Source: Helicobacter sp. (GTDB lineage: Bacteria; Campylobacterota; Campylobacteria; Campylobacterales; Helicobacteraceae). Taken from it: DNA of 30,881 nt. Position 1 is the stretch's first letter. Every line of letters begins with the position of its first letter. The position numbers were made by a program, and so were the translations under genes. Where the stretch lies: positions 1 to 30,881 of the forward strand of contig JALEPE010000048.1 in assembly GCA_022766795.1 (NCBI GenBank). The letters run 5' to 3'. Shown here piece after piece: positions 17,115 through 24,834 of this stretch. Below the pieces are notes generated by a model, which was not told the DNA's origin, ran no database searches, and saw only the letters and a list, made by a program, of their open reading frames with translations.

Positions 17115-17801
17115 ATGCAGATTATTTCAAAAATATTGGTGTTTTTTATTTTTTTCTCTACCTTAGCTTTTGCGTGGCAGCCTAGCAATCCAAATCCCAA
17201 CTATTCGCAAGACAATGAGCATCCTCTCTATAAAGAGCGTAAAAACCGATTGCTTGGCGTGTATGGAACATTTGATAAAGCGCAATCAGACGCAACTTTA
17301 AATATTAGTGGATTTAATGCGCAAACACACAATTTAGACGAGAAGCAATTTGGAATCGGAATCCAATTTGGCTATTTAATGGACGCAAATAACAGGTTAT
17401 TAGTCAATCTTGAACACCATTTTAAAGAAAATGGATTTTCTTATCAACTCTTAACCTTAGGCTATGCTTTTACTCCGCAGCTTCCCAATAGCACAAATTG
17501 GCGTTTATTGTTAGGCATTAATGCCGGACTCGCGCTAGGCAAATTTGATAGTGGCGGGTTTGTGATTAATAATAGCGCAGTAGAAAAACTCTCTTACACA
17601 GGCGTTACTTATGGAGCAAAAGCAGGATTTATCCGCACATTTTCAAGCGGTGAATTGGAATTTGGCGTGCAGGCTAGACGTTTAGACTTTGGCGAAGAGA
17701 GTGGCGCAGTATCTATTAATGGCAATCCAAGTAGTGTAAATTTAGATCTTAGCAAAACTTCCGCCATTGGTTTTTATATGGGCTACAACATTTTATTCTA
17801 G
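17115..17801 (+). CDS. Outer-membrane beta-barrel protein
   Basis: 228 aa. A signal peptide (residues 1-20, ending AFA before W) directs export. The mature protein consists of alternating amphipathic beta strands with aromatic ends (for example FGIGIQFGYL, YQLLTLGYAF, GVTYGAKAGFI), ending in GFYMGYNILF. A terminal Phe is the outer-membrane assembly signal read by BamA. Size suggests an 8-10 strand barrel. I cannot assign a specific Helicobacter Hop/Hor/Hof group, and it lacks the Hop alanine-rich N-terminal motif. It is followed 9 nt later by yaaA, whose SD overlaps this stop. Its own SD lies in an inverted repeat, suggesting translational control. Confidence 0.8.
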   Translation: MQIISKILVFFIFFSTLAFAWQPSNPNPNYSQDNEHPLYKERKNRLLGVYGTFDKAQSDATLNISGFNAQTHNLDEKQFGIGIQFGYLMDANNRLLVNLEHHFKENGFSYQLLTLGYAFTPQLPNSTNWRLLLGINAGLALGKFDSGGFVINNSAVEKLSYTGVTYGAKAGFIRTFSSGELEFGVQARRLDFGEESGAVSINGNPSSVNLDLSKTSAIGFYMGYNILF

Positions 17802-17810
17802 GATTAAGCA

Positions 17811-18641
17811 ATGTGGATTTTATTTGCGCCTAGTGAAAAAAAATGTATCCAACACACAAAGGAAACAAAGCCGCAAAAGAAATTTTACAAAAATTTTATT
17901 TGTCAAAATTTAGAGGAAATTTTAAAGGCTTATGTATGGTTTCTACAAACCGCATCAGAAGCGGAAATTCAAAAACTTTTTGGCAAAAAAACTCTTAATC
18001 TACAAGAGTTATCAACCGCACAGAATCTGCTAGATTCTCCCCTGCTTGAAGCCATTAGCCGCTATATAGGCGTTGCCTTTAGTGCGCTTAACTTTAATGC
18101 ACTCAACCCCTTAGAAAAAGCCTATTTACGCGAACATCTTTTAATTTTTTCTAATCTTTTTGGTTTGTTAAGGGCGGAGGATAAAATCCCTTATTATGAT
18201 TTGAAGCAAGGCGAAGGCTTTAAGGACACAAATTTTACATTTAGCACGAAGCAGCTCTATGCTAAAAATTCAGAAAATATTTGGAAATTTTTATTGCAAA
18301 ATTACCCCACGGACACGAAACGGCAAAATAAAGAATCTTTAGAGATTTTGGATTTACGCGCAGGATTCTACCAAAAATGCTTTACTATAACCAATCCCCC
18401 TAAGGAAGCACAAAATATTATCATCTGCACACCAAGCTTTATTAAAAATGGCAAAGTCCTTAGCCACTATGCCAAATTTTATCGCGGAATCCTACTTAAA
18501 GCCTGCGCGCAATTTGCGATTCCAAATTTAAGTGCCTTATTGGAATTAGAAATTCCAAATCTAACACTGCAATCCCAGACGCAAACCCACACAGACAATA
18601 GCACACACATACTTTTAACTTACTCTATTAAGGATTCTTAA
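17811..18641 (+). CDS. yaaA: YaaA family (UPF0246) peroxide-stress protein
   Basis: 276 aa, slightly longer than E. coli YaaA (258 aa). Start MWILFAPSEKK corresponds to the family's MxIxxSPaK start. Internal markers are LFGLLRAEDKIPYYDLKQGEG (family GLYGLLRPLD-I-PYRLEMG) and a C-terminal SHYAKFYRGILLKACAQ helix. In E. coli YaaA lowers free iron during hydrogen peroxide stress and binds DNA; the biochemical mechanism is still unclear. Here it is a cytoplasmic protein encoded with an outer-membrane protein. The SD (AGGA) overlaps the stop of the barrel gene. The C-terminus after about 255 is variable (Gln/Thr/Ser-rich). Confidence 0.85.
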   Translation: MWILFAPSEKKCIQHTKETKPQKKFYKNFICQNLEEILKAYVWFLQTASEAEIQKLFGKKTLNLQELSTAQNLLDSPLLEAISRYIGVAFSALNFNALNPLEKAYLREHLLIFSNLFGLLRAEDKIPYYDLKQGEGFKDTNFTFSTKQLYAKNSENIWKFLLQNYPTDTKRQNKESLEILDLRAGFYQKCFTITNPPKEAQNIIICTPSFIKNGKVLSHYAKFYRGILLKACAQFAIPNLSALLELEIPNLTLQSQTQTHTDNSTHILLTYSIKDS

Positions 18642-18650
18642 AATTTAGGC

Positions 18651-18656
18651 TATAAT
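18651..18656 (+). promoter_or_regulatory. fabG -10 box (TATAAT)
   Basis: TATAAT, preceded by GGC and followed by TGCAAC, lies 33 bp before the fabG ATG and just after the yaaA stop. It marks the start of the fatty-acid operon. Confidence 0.65.
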
Positions 18657-18689
18657 TGCAACTTTATCTTGCGTTTAAAAGGCTTAATT

Positions 18690-19433
18690 ATGAACTTTAA
18701 CGGAAAAAATGTTTTAATCACAGGGGCAAGTAAGGGAATCGGTGCGGAAATTGCCAAAGTCTTAGCAAAAGAGGGCTTAAAAGTGTGGATTAATTACCGC
18801 TCCAAGCCAGAACTTGCCGATACTTTACAAAAAGAAATTCAAGATAATGGTGGAAACGCCGCTGTTGTGTGTTTTGACGCGACAAAAGAAGAGGAGTTCA
18901 TCGCAGGGATTAATGCAATCCTTAGTAGCGATGGAGAATTAGCGTTTTTAGTCAATAATGCAGGAATCACAAACGATAAGCTCTCTATGCGAATGAAAGT
19001 AGAGGATTTTACCTCTGTGCTGAATGCAAATCTCACTTCAAGCTTTATTGGTTGCAGGGAAGCATTAAAGGTTATGCGCAAACAAGGCTATGGAGCGGTG
19101 GTAAATATTGCTTCAATCATCGGAGAAATTGGGAATCTTGGGCAATGCAATTATGCAGCAAGTAAAGGTGGAATGATTGCAATGACAAAATCTTTTGCAA
19201 AAGAGGGCGGAAGCAAAGGAATCCGCTTTAACTGCATAACACCGGGATTTATAGAAAGCGATATGACAAAAAGTTTGAAAGAGGAAATCAAAGAAGCCTA
19301 TGCGCAAAATATTCCATTGGGAAGATTTGGCACAGGAGAGGAAGTCGCTAGTGCAGTGGCATTTTTGCTTTCAAATAGCGCAAATTACATTACCGGCGAG
19401 GTATTAAAAGTCAATGGCGGATTGTATATGTAG
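18690..19433 (+). CDS. fabG: 3-oxoacyl-ACP reductase FabG
   Basis: 247 aa short-chain dehydrogenase. ATG 18690 is chosen over an in-frame ATG at 18669 because AAAGG (18678-18682) lies 7 nt before it and the -10 at 18651 would place the earlier start near the transcript end. The TGASKGIG nucleotide loop is at residues 11-18, with NNAG further on and the catalytic triad S142, Y155, K159 (QCNYAASKGG). The C-terminus ends in YITGEVLKVNGG, typical of FabG. It reduces 3-oxoacyl-ACP with NADPH in each elongation cycle. Genes acpP, fabF and accA follow in the order of H. pylori HP0561-HP0557. Confidence 0.96.
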   Translation: MNFNGKNVLITGASKGIGAEIAKVLAKEGLKVWINYRSKPELADTLQKEIQDNGGNAAVVCFDATKEEEFIAGINAILSSDGELAFLVNNAGITNDKLSMRMKVEDFTSVLNANLTSSFIGCREALKVMRKQGYGAVVNIASIIGEIGNLGQCNYAASKGGMIAMTKSFAKEGGSKGIRFNCITPGFIESDMTKSLKEEIKEAYAQNIPLGRFGTGEEVASAVAFLLSNSANYITGEVLKVNGGLYM

Positions 19434-19437
19434 CAAA

Positions 19438-19462
19438 CTAAGAAGTTTTTTAAGAAAAACTT
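19438..19462 (+). terminator. Weak hairpin between fabG and acpP
   Basis: AAGTTTTT (19443-19450) pairs exactly with AAAAACTT (19455-19462) around a 4-nt loop. The flanking CTAAG and CTTAG extend the dyad imperfectly. There is no U-run after it, so it may reduce rather than end transcription, or mark an RNA-processing site. acpP has its own promoter just after. Confidence 0.35.
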
Positions 19463-19465
19463 AGC

Positions 19466-19471
19466 TACAAT
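19466..19471 (+). promoter_or_regulatory. acpP -10 box (TACAAT)
   Basis: TACAAT in the context TAGCTACAATACT lies 32 bp before the acpP ATG. A separate promoter fits the high acyl carrier protein level needed relative to FabG. Confidence 0.5.
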
Positions 19472-19503
19472 ACTAAACTTATTGAATTTGTAAGGAGAAA
19501 ATA

Positions 19504-19737
19504 ATGGCAATGTTTGATGATGTAAAGGCGGTTGTTGTTGAACAACTCAATGTAAATGAGGGCGAGGTAAAGCCAGAATCTAAATTTGTAGATGATTTGG
19601 GCGCAGATTCTTTAGATGTTGTAGAACTTGTAATGGCATTAGAGGAAAAGTTTGAAATTGAGATTCCAGATGAGGAAGCGGAAAAAATCCAAACCGTTGG
19701 CGATGTTGTGGCATATATTGAAAAGGCAAAAGCATAA
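19504..19737 (+). CDS. acpP: Acyl carrier protein
   Basis: 77 aa, acidic, four-helix ACP. The SD AAGGAG is 6 nt before the ATG. S36 in GADSLD is the site for 4'-phosphopantetheine attachment, and the following helix II (DVVELVMALEEKFEIEIPDEEAEK) is the partner-docking surface. It carries growing acyl chains between fatty-acid synthesis enzymes and to lipid A and phospholipid acyltransferases. It lies between fabG and fabF, the conserved location. Confidence 0.97.
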   Translation: MAMFDDVKAVVVEQLNVNEGEVKPESKFVDDLGADSLDVVELVMALEEKFEIEIPDEEAEKIQTVGDVVAYIEKAKA

Positions 19738-19766
19738 TTTCTATAAGACATAACCATCAAATTTTA

Positions 19767-19791
19767 GCATACCTTCTAACGCAGGGTATGC
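19767..19791 (+). promoter_or_regulatory. Hairpin between acpP and fabF
   Basis: GCATACC (19767-19773) pairs exactly with GGTATGC (19785-19791), loop 11 nt, with no U-run after it. The stem sits in the 76-bp spacer 3' of acpP and could be an mRNA stability or processing element that keeps acpP mRNA above fabF. Confidence 0.4.
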
Positions 19792-19813
19792 CTTAGCAAA
19801 AATAAGGAGAAAT

Positions 19814-21049
19814 ATGAGACGCGTAGTAGTTACCGGGATAGGAATGATTAATGCTCTTGGATTAAACAGAGAAGATTCTTTTAAAGCTATTGTAGATGGA
19901 AGATGTGGAGTTAAAACAATCTCCTCTTTTGATGTCTCGGAATTTCCTGTAAAAATTGCCGCTGAAATTACAGACTTTGACCCAAGCTCTGTAATGGACG
20001 CTAAAGAAGTCAAAAAGGCAGACCGCTTTATCCAGCTTGGAATCAAAGCCGCAAAAGAGGCGATGGAGGATAGCGGTTTGCTAAATAATGCGGGTGAATT
20101 GCTAGATTCCATTAATGCCGAGAGATTTGGCATTAGCTCTGCTTCAGGAATTGGAGGATTAGGAAATATTGAGAAAAACTCTGTGATTAACTTTGAGCGC
20201 GGACCTAAACGCATTTCGCCCTTTTTTATCCCCTCCGCGCTTGTCAATATGCTTGGGGGATTCATCTCTATTGATTATTCTATTAAAGGACCCAATCTAG
20301 CAAGTGTTACTGCGTGTGCGGCGGGAACACACGGAATCAGCGAAGCGGGTAAAACCATTATGCTAAATTGTGCGGATAGAATGTTAGTTGTCGCGGCGGA
20401 ATCCGCAATTTGTGGTGTTGGAATCGGCGGTTTTGCAGCAATGAAAGCATTATCGGATAGAAACGATGACCCACAACACGCAAGTCGCCCCTTTGATAAT
20501 GAGCGCAACGGCTTTGTGATGGGCGAGGGTGCAGCGGCATTGGTGCTTGAGGAATACGAAATGGCAAAAGCTAGAGGAGCAACAATTTATGCGGAATTGG
20601 TTGGTTTTGGCGAAAGCGGAGACGCAAACCATATCACAACACCAGCCCCAGAGGGAGAGGGAGCGTATCGCGCAATGAAAATGGCGTTGCAAATGGCAGG
20701 GATTCCGATTGATTATGTTAATGCACACGGAACAAGCACGAAATACAATGACTATTACGAAACTTTAGCTCTTAAAAAAGTCTTCAATGGTGCCGTGCCG
20801 CCTGTGAGTTCTACCAAAGGACAGATTGGGCATTGTTTAGGCGCAGCAGGAGGTATTGAAGCGGTGGTTTCTATTATGGCGATGCAAAAAGGAATCCTAC
20901 CCCCAACCATTAACCAGATTCAAAAAGACCCCGATTGCGATTTGGATTATATCCCCAATACTGCAAGAGAAGCAAAAATTAATGCGGTAATGAGCAATTC
21001 CTTTGGTTTTGGCGGAACAAATGGTGTTGTGATTTTTAAAAGAGTGTAA
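19814..21049 (+). CDS. fabF: 3-oxoacyl-ACP synthase II FabF
   Basis: 411 aa condensing enzyme (KAS II), SD AAGGAG before ATG 19814. The Cys-His-His triad is C168 (VTACAAGTHG), H305 (NAHGTST) and H340 (GQIGHCLGAAGG), and the C-terminal SNSFGFGGTNG glycine loop is intact. It condenses acyl-ACP with malonyl-ACP and controls chain length and temperature-dependent unsaturation in model bacteria. Full family length, no anomaly. It is followed three bases later by accA, suggesting coupled translation. Confidence 0.97.
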   Translation: MRRVVVTGIGMINALGLNREDSFKAIVDGRCGVKTISSFDVSEFPVKIAAEITDFDPSSVMDAKEVKKADRFIQLGIKAAKEAMEDSGLLNNAGELLDSINAERFGISSASGIGGLGNIEKNSVINFERGPKRISPFFIPSALVNMLGGFISIDYSIKGPNLASVTACAAGTHGISEAGKTIMLNCADRMLVVAAESAICGVGIGGFAAMKALSDRNDDPQHASRPFDNERNGFVMGEGAAALVLEEYEMAKARGATIYAELVGFGESGDANHITTPAPEGEGAYRAMKMALQMAGIPIDYVNAHGTSTKYNDYYETLALKKVFNGAVPPVSSTKGQIGHCLGAAGGIEAVVSIMAMQKGILPPTINQIQKDPDCDLDYIPNTAREAKINAVMSNSFGFGGTNGVVIFKRV

Positions 21050-21052
21050 ATC

Positions 21053-21979
21053 GTGGCAACTTATTTAGATTTTGAAGTGAAAATCAAAAATATTCAAGAA
21101 AATATCGCAACAGCGAGATTAAAAGGCGATACACACGCGATTGAAATTTTACAAAAAGACTTGGATAAGGAAATTGCAAAAGTGTATTCCAATCTTTCAG
21201 ATTATCAAAAACTCCAACTAGCGCGCCACCCCGACCGCCCTTACGCTATGGATTATATTACCCTGCTTTTAAAAGAGCCATTAGAGATTCACGGGGATAG
21301 ACACTTTAGGGACGATAATGCCATTGTCTGCTTTCTTGGTAAGATTGAGGGGCAAAAGGTAATGGTGATTGGAGAGGAAAAGGGACGCGGGACAAAAAAC
21401 AAATTGCATAGAAATTTTGGTATGCCCAATCCAGAGGGCTATCGCAAGGCATTACGCGCAGCAAAAATGGCAGAGAAGTTTGGGATTCCGCTTTTGATGT
21501 TTATAGATACTCCCGGGGCTTATCCCGGAATCGGCGCAGAGGAGCGCGGACAGAGTGAAGCAATCGCAAAGAATTTGCAAGAGTTTAGTAAGCTTAGGAT
21601 TCCAACTATTTCTATTGTGATTGGAGAGGGTGGAAGCGGTGGCGCGCTTGCCATTGGCGTAGCAGACCGCCTCGCAATGATGCAGTATTCCGTCTTTAGC
21701 GTGATTTCTCCAGAGGGTTGTGCGGCGATTTTATGGAACGACCCTGCAAAAATTGAAAGTGCTACACAAGCGTTAAAAATCACGCCAGAGGGCTTGAAAG
21801 AGGCTCACTTGATTGACGCAATCATTCAAGAACCCGGAATCGGCGCACATCGCGATAAAGAAGCCGCAGCAGGAGCGATTAAAGATTATTTCTTAAGTGC
21901 GTTAAAAGAAATACAATCCGATTCTAATTATCTCCAAAACCGCTACAATAAACTAATGGCTTATGGGAGCTTCCAGTAA
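21053..21979 (+). CDS. accA: Acetyl-CoA carboxylase carboxyltransferase subunit alpha
   Basis: 308 aa, GTG start at 21053 three bases after the fabF stop. The SD is weak (AGAG), so initiation probably depends on coupling to fabF. The crotonase-like carboxyltransferase core is clear: FIDTPGAYPGIGAEERGQSEAIA, then GEGGSGGALAIGVADR and SVISPEGCAAILW. With AccD it transfers carboxyl from biotin-AccB to acetyl-CoA, giving malonyl-CoA for FabF and FabD. The accD, accB and accC genes are not in the window. GTG plus weak SD may set a lower AccA level. Confidence 0.96.
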   Translation: MATYLDFEVKIKNIQENIATARLKGDTHAIEILQKDLDKEIAKVYSNLSDYQKLQLARHPDRPYAMDYITLLLKEPLEIHGDRHFRDDNAIVCFLGKIEGQKVMVIGEEKGRGTKNKLHRNFGMPNPEGYRKALRAAKMAEKFGIPLLMFIDTPGAYPGIGAEERGQSEAIAKNLQEFSKLRIPTISIVIGEGGSGGALAIGVADRLAMMQYSVFSVISPEGCAAILWNDPAKIESATQALKITPEGLKEAHLIDAIIQEPGIGAHRDKEAAAGAIKDYFLSALKEIQSDSNYLQNRYNKLMAYGSFQ

Positions 21980-22007
21980 TTCTAAGCTAGAAGTGTGGGG
22001 ATAAGTT

Positions 22008-23240
22008 TTGCAAGAGATTCCAAAGGTTGCAATCATTGGTGGGGGAGCAAGTGGAATTTTTTGTGCGATTTGCCTTTTGTCTTTTGGGATTCCGGTGGTT
22101 TTGTTTGAAAAAAACAAGACTTTAGGCAAGAAGCTCCTAGCCACAGGGAACGGACGCTGCAATATCCATAACCAATACACAAGCGCAAAGCAATATCAAA
22201 CTTCAAGTTTTAGCACACAAGAGATTCAAAGCATTTTAGAAAATTTTAGCTTTCAAGCATTCCATAAATTTTGTCAAAAACTTGGAATCGCATTAGCGAT
22301 TCAAGAGGACGGCAGGGTTTATCCCCTTAGCAACTCGGCAAAATCCGTGCTAGAGATTTTTACCGATTTTTTGCAAAATTCTAAGCATTTCACAATACAT
22401 TTGGAGACAGAAATTATAGATTTACGCCAAACGCAAGAGGGATTTGCATTAAGAAATGCGCAAGAGGAGAGGATTTATCCCTATGTGATTCTTGCTTGTG
22501 GAAGTGAGGCGTCTTTGAGGCTTGGTGGCAGTGATAAGGGGTTGAAGTTAGCAAAGGGTTTGGGCTTAAGAGTTCTGCAAACTTATCCTTCTTTAGTGCC
22601 TTTAAATGTGGAATTCCAATGGCTTAGTAGCCTAAGTGGCGTGAAAATAACCGCTAACATTACCTTAAAACAAGAGAATCAAATCCTTAAAACTCTGCTA
22701 GGCGATGTGCTTTTTACGGATTATGGAATCTCGGGCTTTGGAGTGCTAGACATTTCCTCTTTTGTGCAATCAAAGCAGAATCTCAAGATCATTTTAGATT
22801 TTTTGCCAAGTTTGGAGGAGAGAGTTTTAGAAAACCAACTTGCAAACCTTATGAAAGCCTATCCGAATCGGAATCTTACTGCGCTTCTTAGCGGATTCTT
22901 GCACCCTAAAATCGCCAAAGCCTTTGCGCAAAACTTTTCTTGGAATCCCAAAAATACGAAGCAGTTGAAGCAATTAGTGTATAGACTGAAAAATTTTGAG
23001 CTTAAAAATCCAACTACAAGGGGCTTTGAGAACGCGGAAGTAAGTGGTGGAGGCATAAGCGGAAAGGAAATCAATCCCAAAACAATGGAATCCAAAAAAT
23101 GCCAAAATCTCTATATTATCGGCGAAATGCTTGATATTGTCGGGAATCGCGGAGGATATAATCTAGCCTTTGCTTTTTCTAGTGCGTGGGTGTGCGCAGG
23201 GGCAATTCAAAATAAACTTTGCAATTCAAAATTTCTTTAA
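22008..23240 (+). CDS. HI0933/YhiN-family FAD-dependent oxidoreductase
   Basis: 410 aa. No ATG is available near the 5' end; TTG 22008 with GGGG (21997-22000) upstream is the best start. The FAD-binding Rossmann motif VAIIGGGASGIFCA is at residues 7-20. GKKLLATGNGRCNIHN follows, a hallmark of the HI0933/BaiN group, and the C-terminal GGGISGKEINPKTMESKK and YIIGEMLDIVGNRGGYNLAFAFSSAW complete the family pattern. The physiological substrate is unknown for most members. It lies 28 bp after accA and may be read with the fatty-acid operon, but family knowledge does not establish a role in lipid metabolism. Confidence 0.88.
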   Translation: MQEIPKVAIIGGGASGIFCAICLLSFGIPVVLFEKNKTLGKKLLATGNGRCNIHNQYTSAKQYQTSSFSTQEIQSILENFSFQAFHKFCQKLGIALAIQEDGRVYPLSNSAKSVLEIFTDFLQNSKHFTIHLETEIIDLRQTQEGFALRNAQEERIYPYVILACGSEASLRLGGSDKGLKLAKGLGLRVLQTYPSLVPLNVEFQWLSSLSGVKITANITLKQENQILKTLLGDVLFTDYGISGFGVLDISSFVQSKQNLKIILDFLPSLEERVLENQLANLMKAYPNRNLTALLSGFLHPKIAKAFAQNFSWNPKNTKQLKQLVYRLKNFELKNPTTRGFENAEVSGGGISGKEINPKTMESKKCQNLYIIGEMLDIVGNRGGYNLAFAFSSAWVCAGAIQNKLCNSKFL

Positions 23241-23471
23241 ATGCAAGTTTGGTTGTAGCTACAAATTAAAGAGGCTTTGTTTTTGTGAAATAAATCTATT
23301 CTTTGTTTTGCCTTTTTCTCGCTGAAACTTTTGCTCTGTCTGCATTTCCGCTTGTCATTGCGAGGCGCAAAGCAATAAAATCCATAACGCAGAATCTCGC
23401 CATTAACGATTCCATTGTAAAAGTTTCTTTATGTTGAATTATGGATTTGCAGCTCAAAGCGGGTGAGTTAC
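23241..23471. other. Intergenic stretch with degenerate dispersed repeats
   Basis: About 230 bp with no credible gene, or about 620 bp up to the CsgG-like stop if the small ORF at 23472-23816 is not real. It contains a TTGTAGCTACAA palindrome (23253-23264) just after the flavoprotein gene, the left end of an imperfect TTGTCATTGCGAG-type element, and copy 2 of the 23-nt repeat. The 62-aa minus ORF across it is repeat-derived. Confidence 0.55.
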
Positions 23472-23522
23472 TTACATAACGCACGCTAAGATTCCGCTAA
23501 TGTAGAATCTCGCAAGGACAAC
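23351..23522. repeat. Degenerate 172-bp repeat element with imperfect inverted ends
   Basis: The left end CTTGTCATTGCGAG (23351-23364) matches the reverse complement of the right end CTCGCAAGGACAAC (23509-23522) at 12 of 14 positions. Inside, CATAACGCA (23383, 23475) and AGAATCTCGC (23391, 23504) recur as direct repeats. TTGTCATTGCGAG is a familiar start of intergenic repeats in several bacteria including Helicobacter. This looks like a decayed pair of such copies rather than an active element. Confidence 0.5.
23408..23430 (-). repeat. Dispersed 23-nt repeat, copy 2 (inverted)
   Basis: The minus strand here is identical to 2844-2866 over 23 nt. It lies inside the degenerate repeat element, so the unit is probably part of that repeat family, and the copy at the phage junction is a fragment of another member. 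Confidence 0.75.
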
Positions 23523-23816
23523 AAAGAATCCCAAGCAATCCAAATTGTTCTTAAAATGCTTACTAGCACGGTAAATAGCGGTAATGATGGTTGTAATGGT
23601 GGCGGTAATGATGATAAGGAATCCAGTCGTTCCATTCTGGAATATTGCATTCTGTCTCATCAAATTTTTCAATTCCAAAGCGCATTTTGTAGCTTTCAAT
23701 TCTCTTTTATATGCTTCTTGCACTGCCATAATCCCCGTAATACATTGCCCTTTCTTTTTGTCTATAAAGGTTGCAAAGGCTACTAAAATTCCTATCCTCA
23801 TAGGCATTAAAGCCAA
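23472..23816 (-). CDS. Small membrane protein of unknown function (doubtful, repeat-altered C-terminus)
   Basis: 114 codons from TTG 23816; ATG 23807 is an alternative. No convincing SD is visible. The middle (KKKGQCITGIMAVQEAYKREL to NLMRQNAIFQNG) is charged and plausible for a real helix, and GFLIIITATITTIITAIY is a membrane segment. The last 25 residues are encoded by the right end of the degenerate repeat (23509-23522 and flank), so the original C-terminus may have been replaced by a repeat insertion. It starts about 40 bp after the broken CsgG-like gene on the same strand. I do not recognise the family; it may be a remnant. Confidence 0.4.
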   Translation of the reverse strand: MALMPMRIGILVAFATFIDKKKGQCITGIMAVQEAYKRELKATKCALELKNLMRQNAIFQNGTTGFLIIITATITTIITAIYRASKHFKNNLDCLGFFVVLARFYISGILACVM

Positions 23817-23858
23817 AGAGGAAAGAAGGAATTATCAAGCAAATGCAAAGTTTTAGCA

Positions 23859-24679
23859 TTACTGACCCACTTTAAGAGTGCCGCCTTTTCCTAATCCACC
23901 TTTCACTTCTTGCGCTTTATAGTCTTTGAGTGCTATCACAAGCTGATTCATAGAATCCAAAAAGACATTGACAAGCGTTTTGCTCTCTGGAGTTCTGGAA
24001 TATCCTCCTAAAGCACCTCCAACATTGCTTCCGCCTGCTCCACCAAGCCCAAAAAAGTCAGTGTGTGAAGCAACTCCCACCGCAGCAGCGAGTTGAACAC
24101 CTGAACGATTCTCAATTAAAATTAATGTTGTTTGGGTTTCTTTCTTGTTAAACCCACCCGCAAGCGCTCCAACAACTCCAAGCCAACCCCCGGCTCTTGC
24201 CGCTACTCCACCAACTCCACCTGAGACATTTTCTCCACTAAAGAAAATCTCTGGAGAAATTGTGTAATCCGCCGCGACCAATTTTCCCTTTCCAAATCCG
24301 GAGCCACTTCTGCTTTCTCCGCTTCTAGCTAAGGCTCTTTCTTGCATCATATTATCCATCATTTTTCCCCGTTCTACGATGACAAAACAATTTGTTTGTT
24401 GTGCTAGTAATCTTAACACAGGCAGAGTAGAAGTGAGTTTGTAGTTTCTTGTCAAGTAAGAATACCAATCTGTGTGCCAATCTTCGTAAAATGCGAGAGT
24501 TCCCCTAATGGCTTAGAGCATTTTTCTACTTGTGTGCCACTTGCGTTGCTTCCAGCTGCACTTCCACTAACACCACCTGCATTGCTGCTTTGATTAGCAA
24601 CACAACCTGTAAGTGTAAAAAGTCCTAAAGTCACAATGAATGCGGTAAATTTTGAATGGGATAAGATATTTTTTCTCAT
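23859..24679 (-). pseudogene. CsgG/HfaB-family lipoprotein gene with a frameshift
   Basis: Two overlapping frames make one gene. The first (24679-24452) starts ATG with SD AAAGGA and encodes a lipoprotein signal with lipobox LTGC (Cys26), then a Gly/Ser-rich linker. It then leaves frame near a GGGG run (plus-strand 24502-24505). The second frame carries DWYSYLTRNYKLTSTLPVLRLLAQQ, CFVIVERGKM and the Gly-rich region typical of CsgG-like curli or holdfast secretion lipoproteins. Adding one G restores about 273 aa. CsgG proteins form outer-membrane secretion pores; several Helicobacter and Campylobacter relatives have unknown substrates. A formal ATG at 24455 overlaps the first stop (ATGA), so coupled translation of two pieces is possible. 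A sequencing error is an alternative. Confidence 0.75.
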
Positions 24680-24834
24680 CGTTTTCCTTTGTGATAAATT
24701 TGTAAGTTAAGATAATACAAAAAAACGATTGTCAATAAATTGAAGGCTTGAAAAGATAAAAAGATTAAAGTTTTATTTCCCTCCTTCTATCGCGATTCCA
24801 TTCCCTTTTGTGATTCTTTGTGATTCATTGTAAA
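24680..24834. other. Spacer between CNNM operon and CsgG-like gene
   Basis: 155 bp. It holds repeated TTGTGATTC words. GTGATT (24820-24825) pairs with AATCAC (24833-24838), overlapping the CNNM stop; no U-run follows, so it is a poor terminator. On the minus strand TATTAT with TTGACA 12 bp upstream precedes the CsgG-like ATG; the spacing is too short for a standard promoter. Confidence 0.35.

Noticed and set aside
23296..23484. 62-codon minus-strand ORF containing DFIALRLAMTSG
   Set aside because: It is the translation of the TTGTCATTGCGAG-type repeat, a common source of false ORFs, with no SD.
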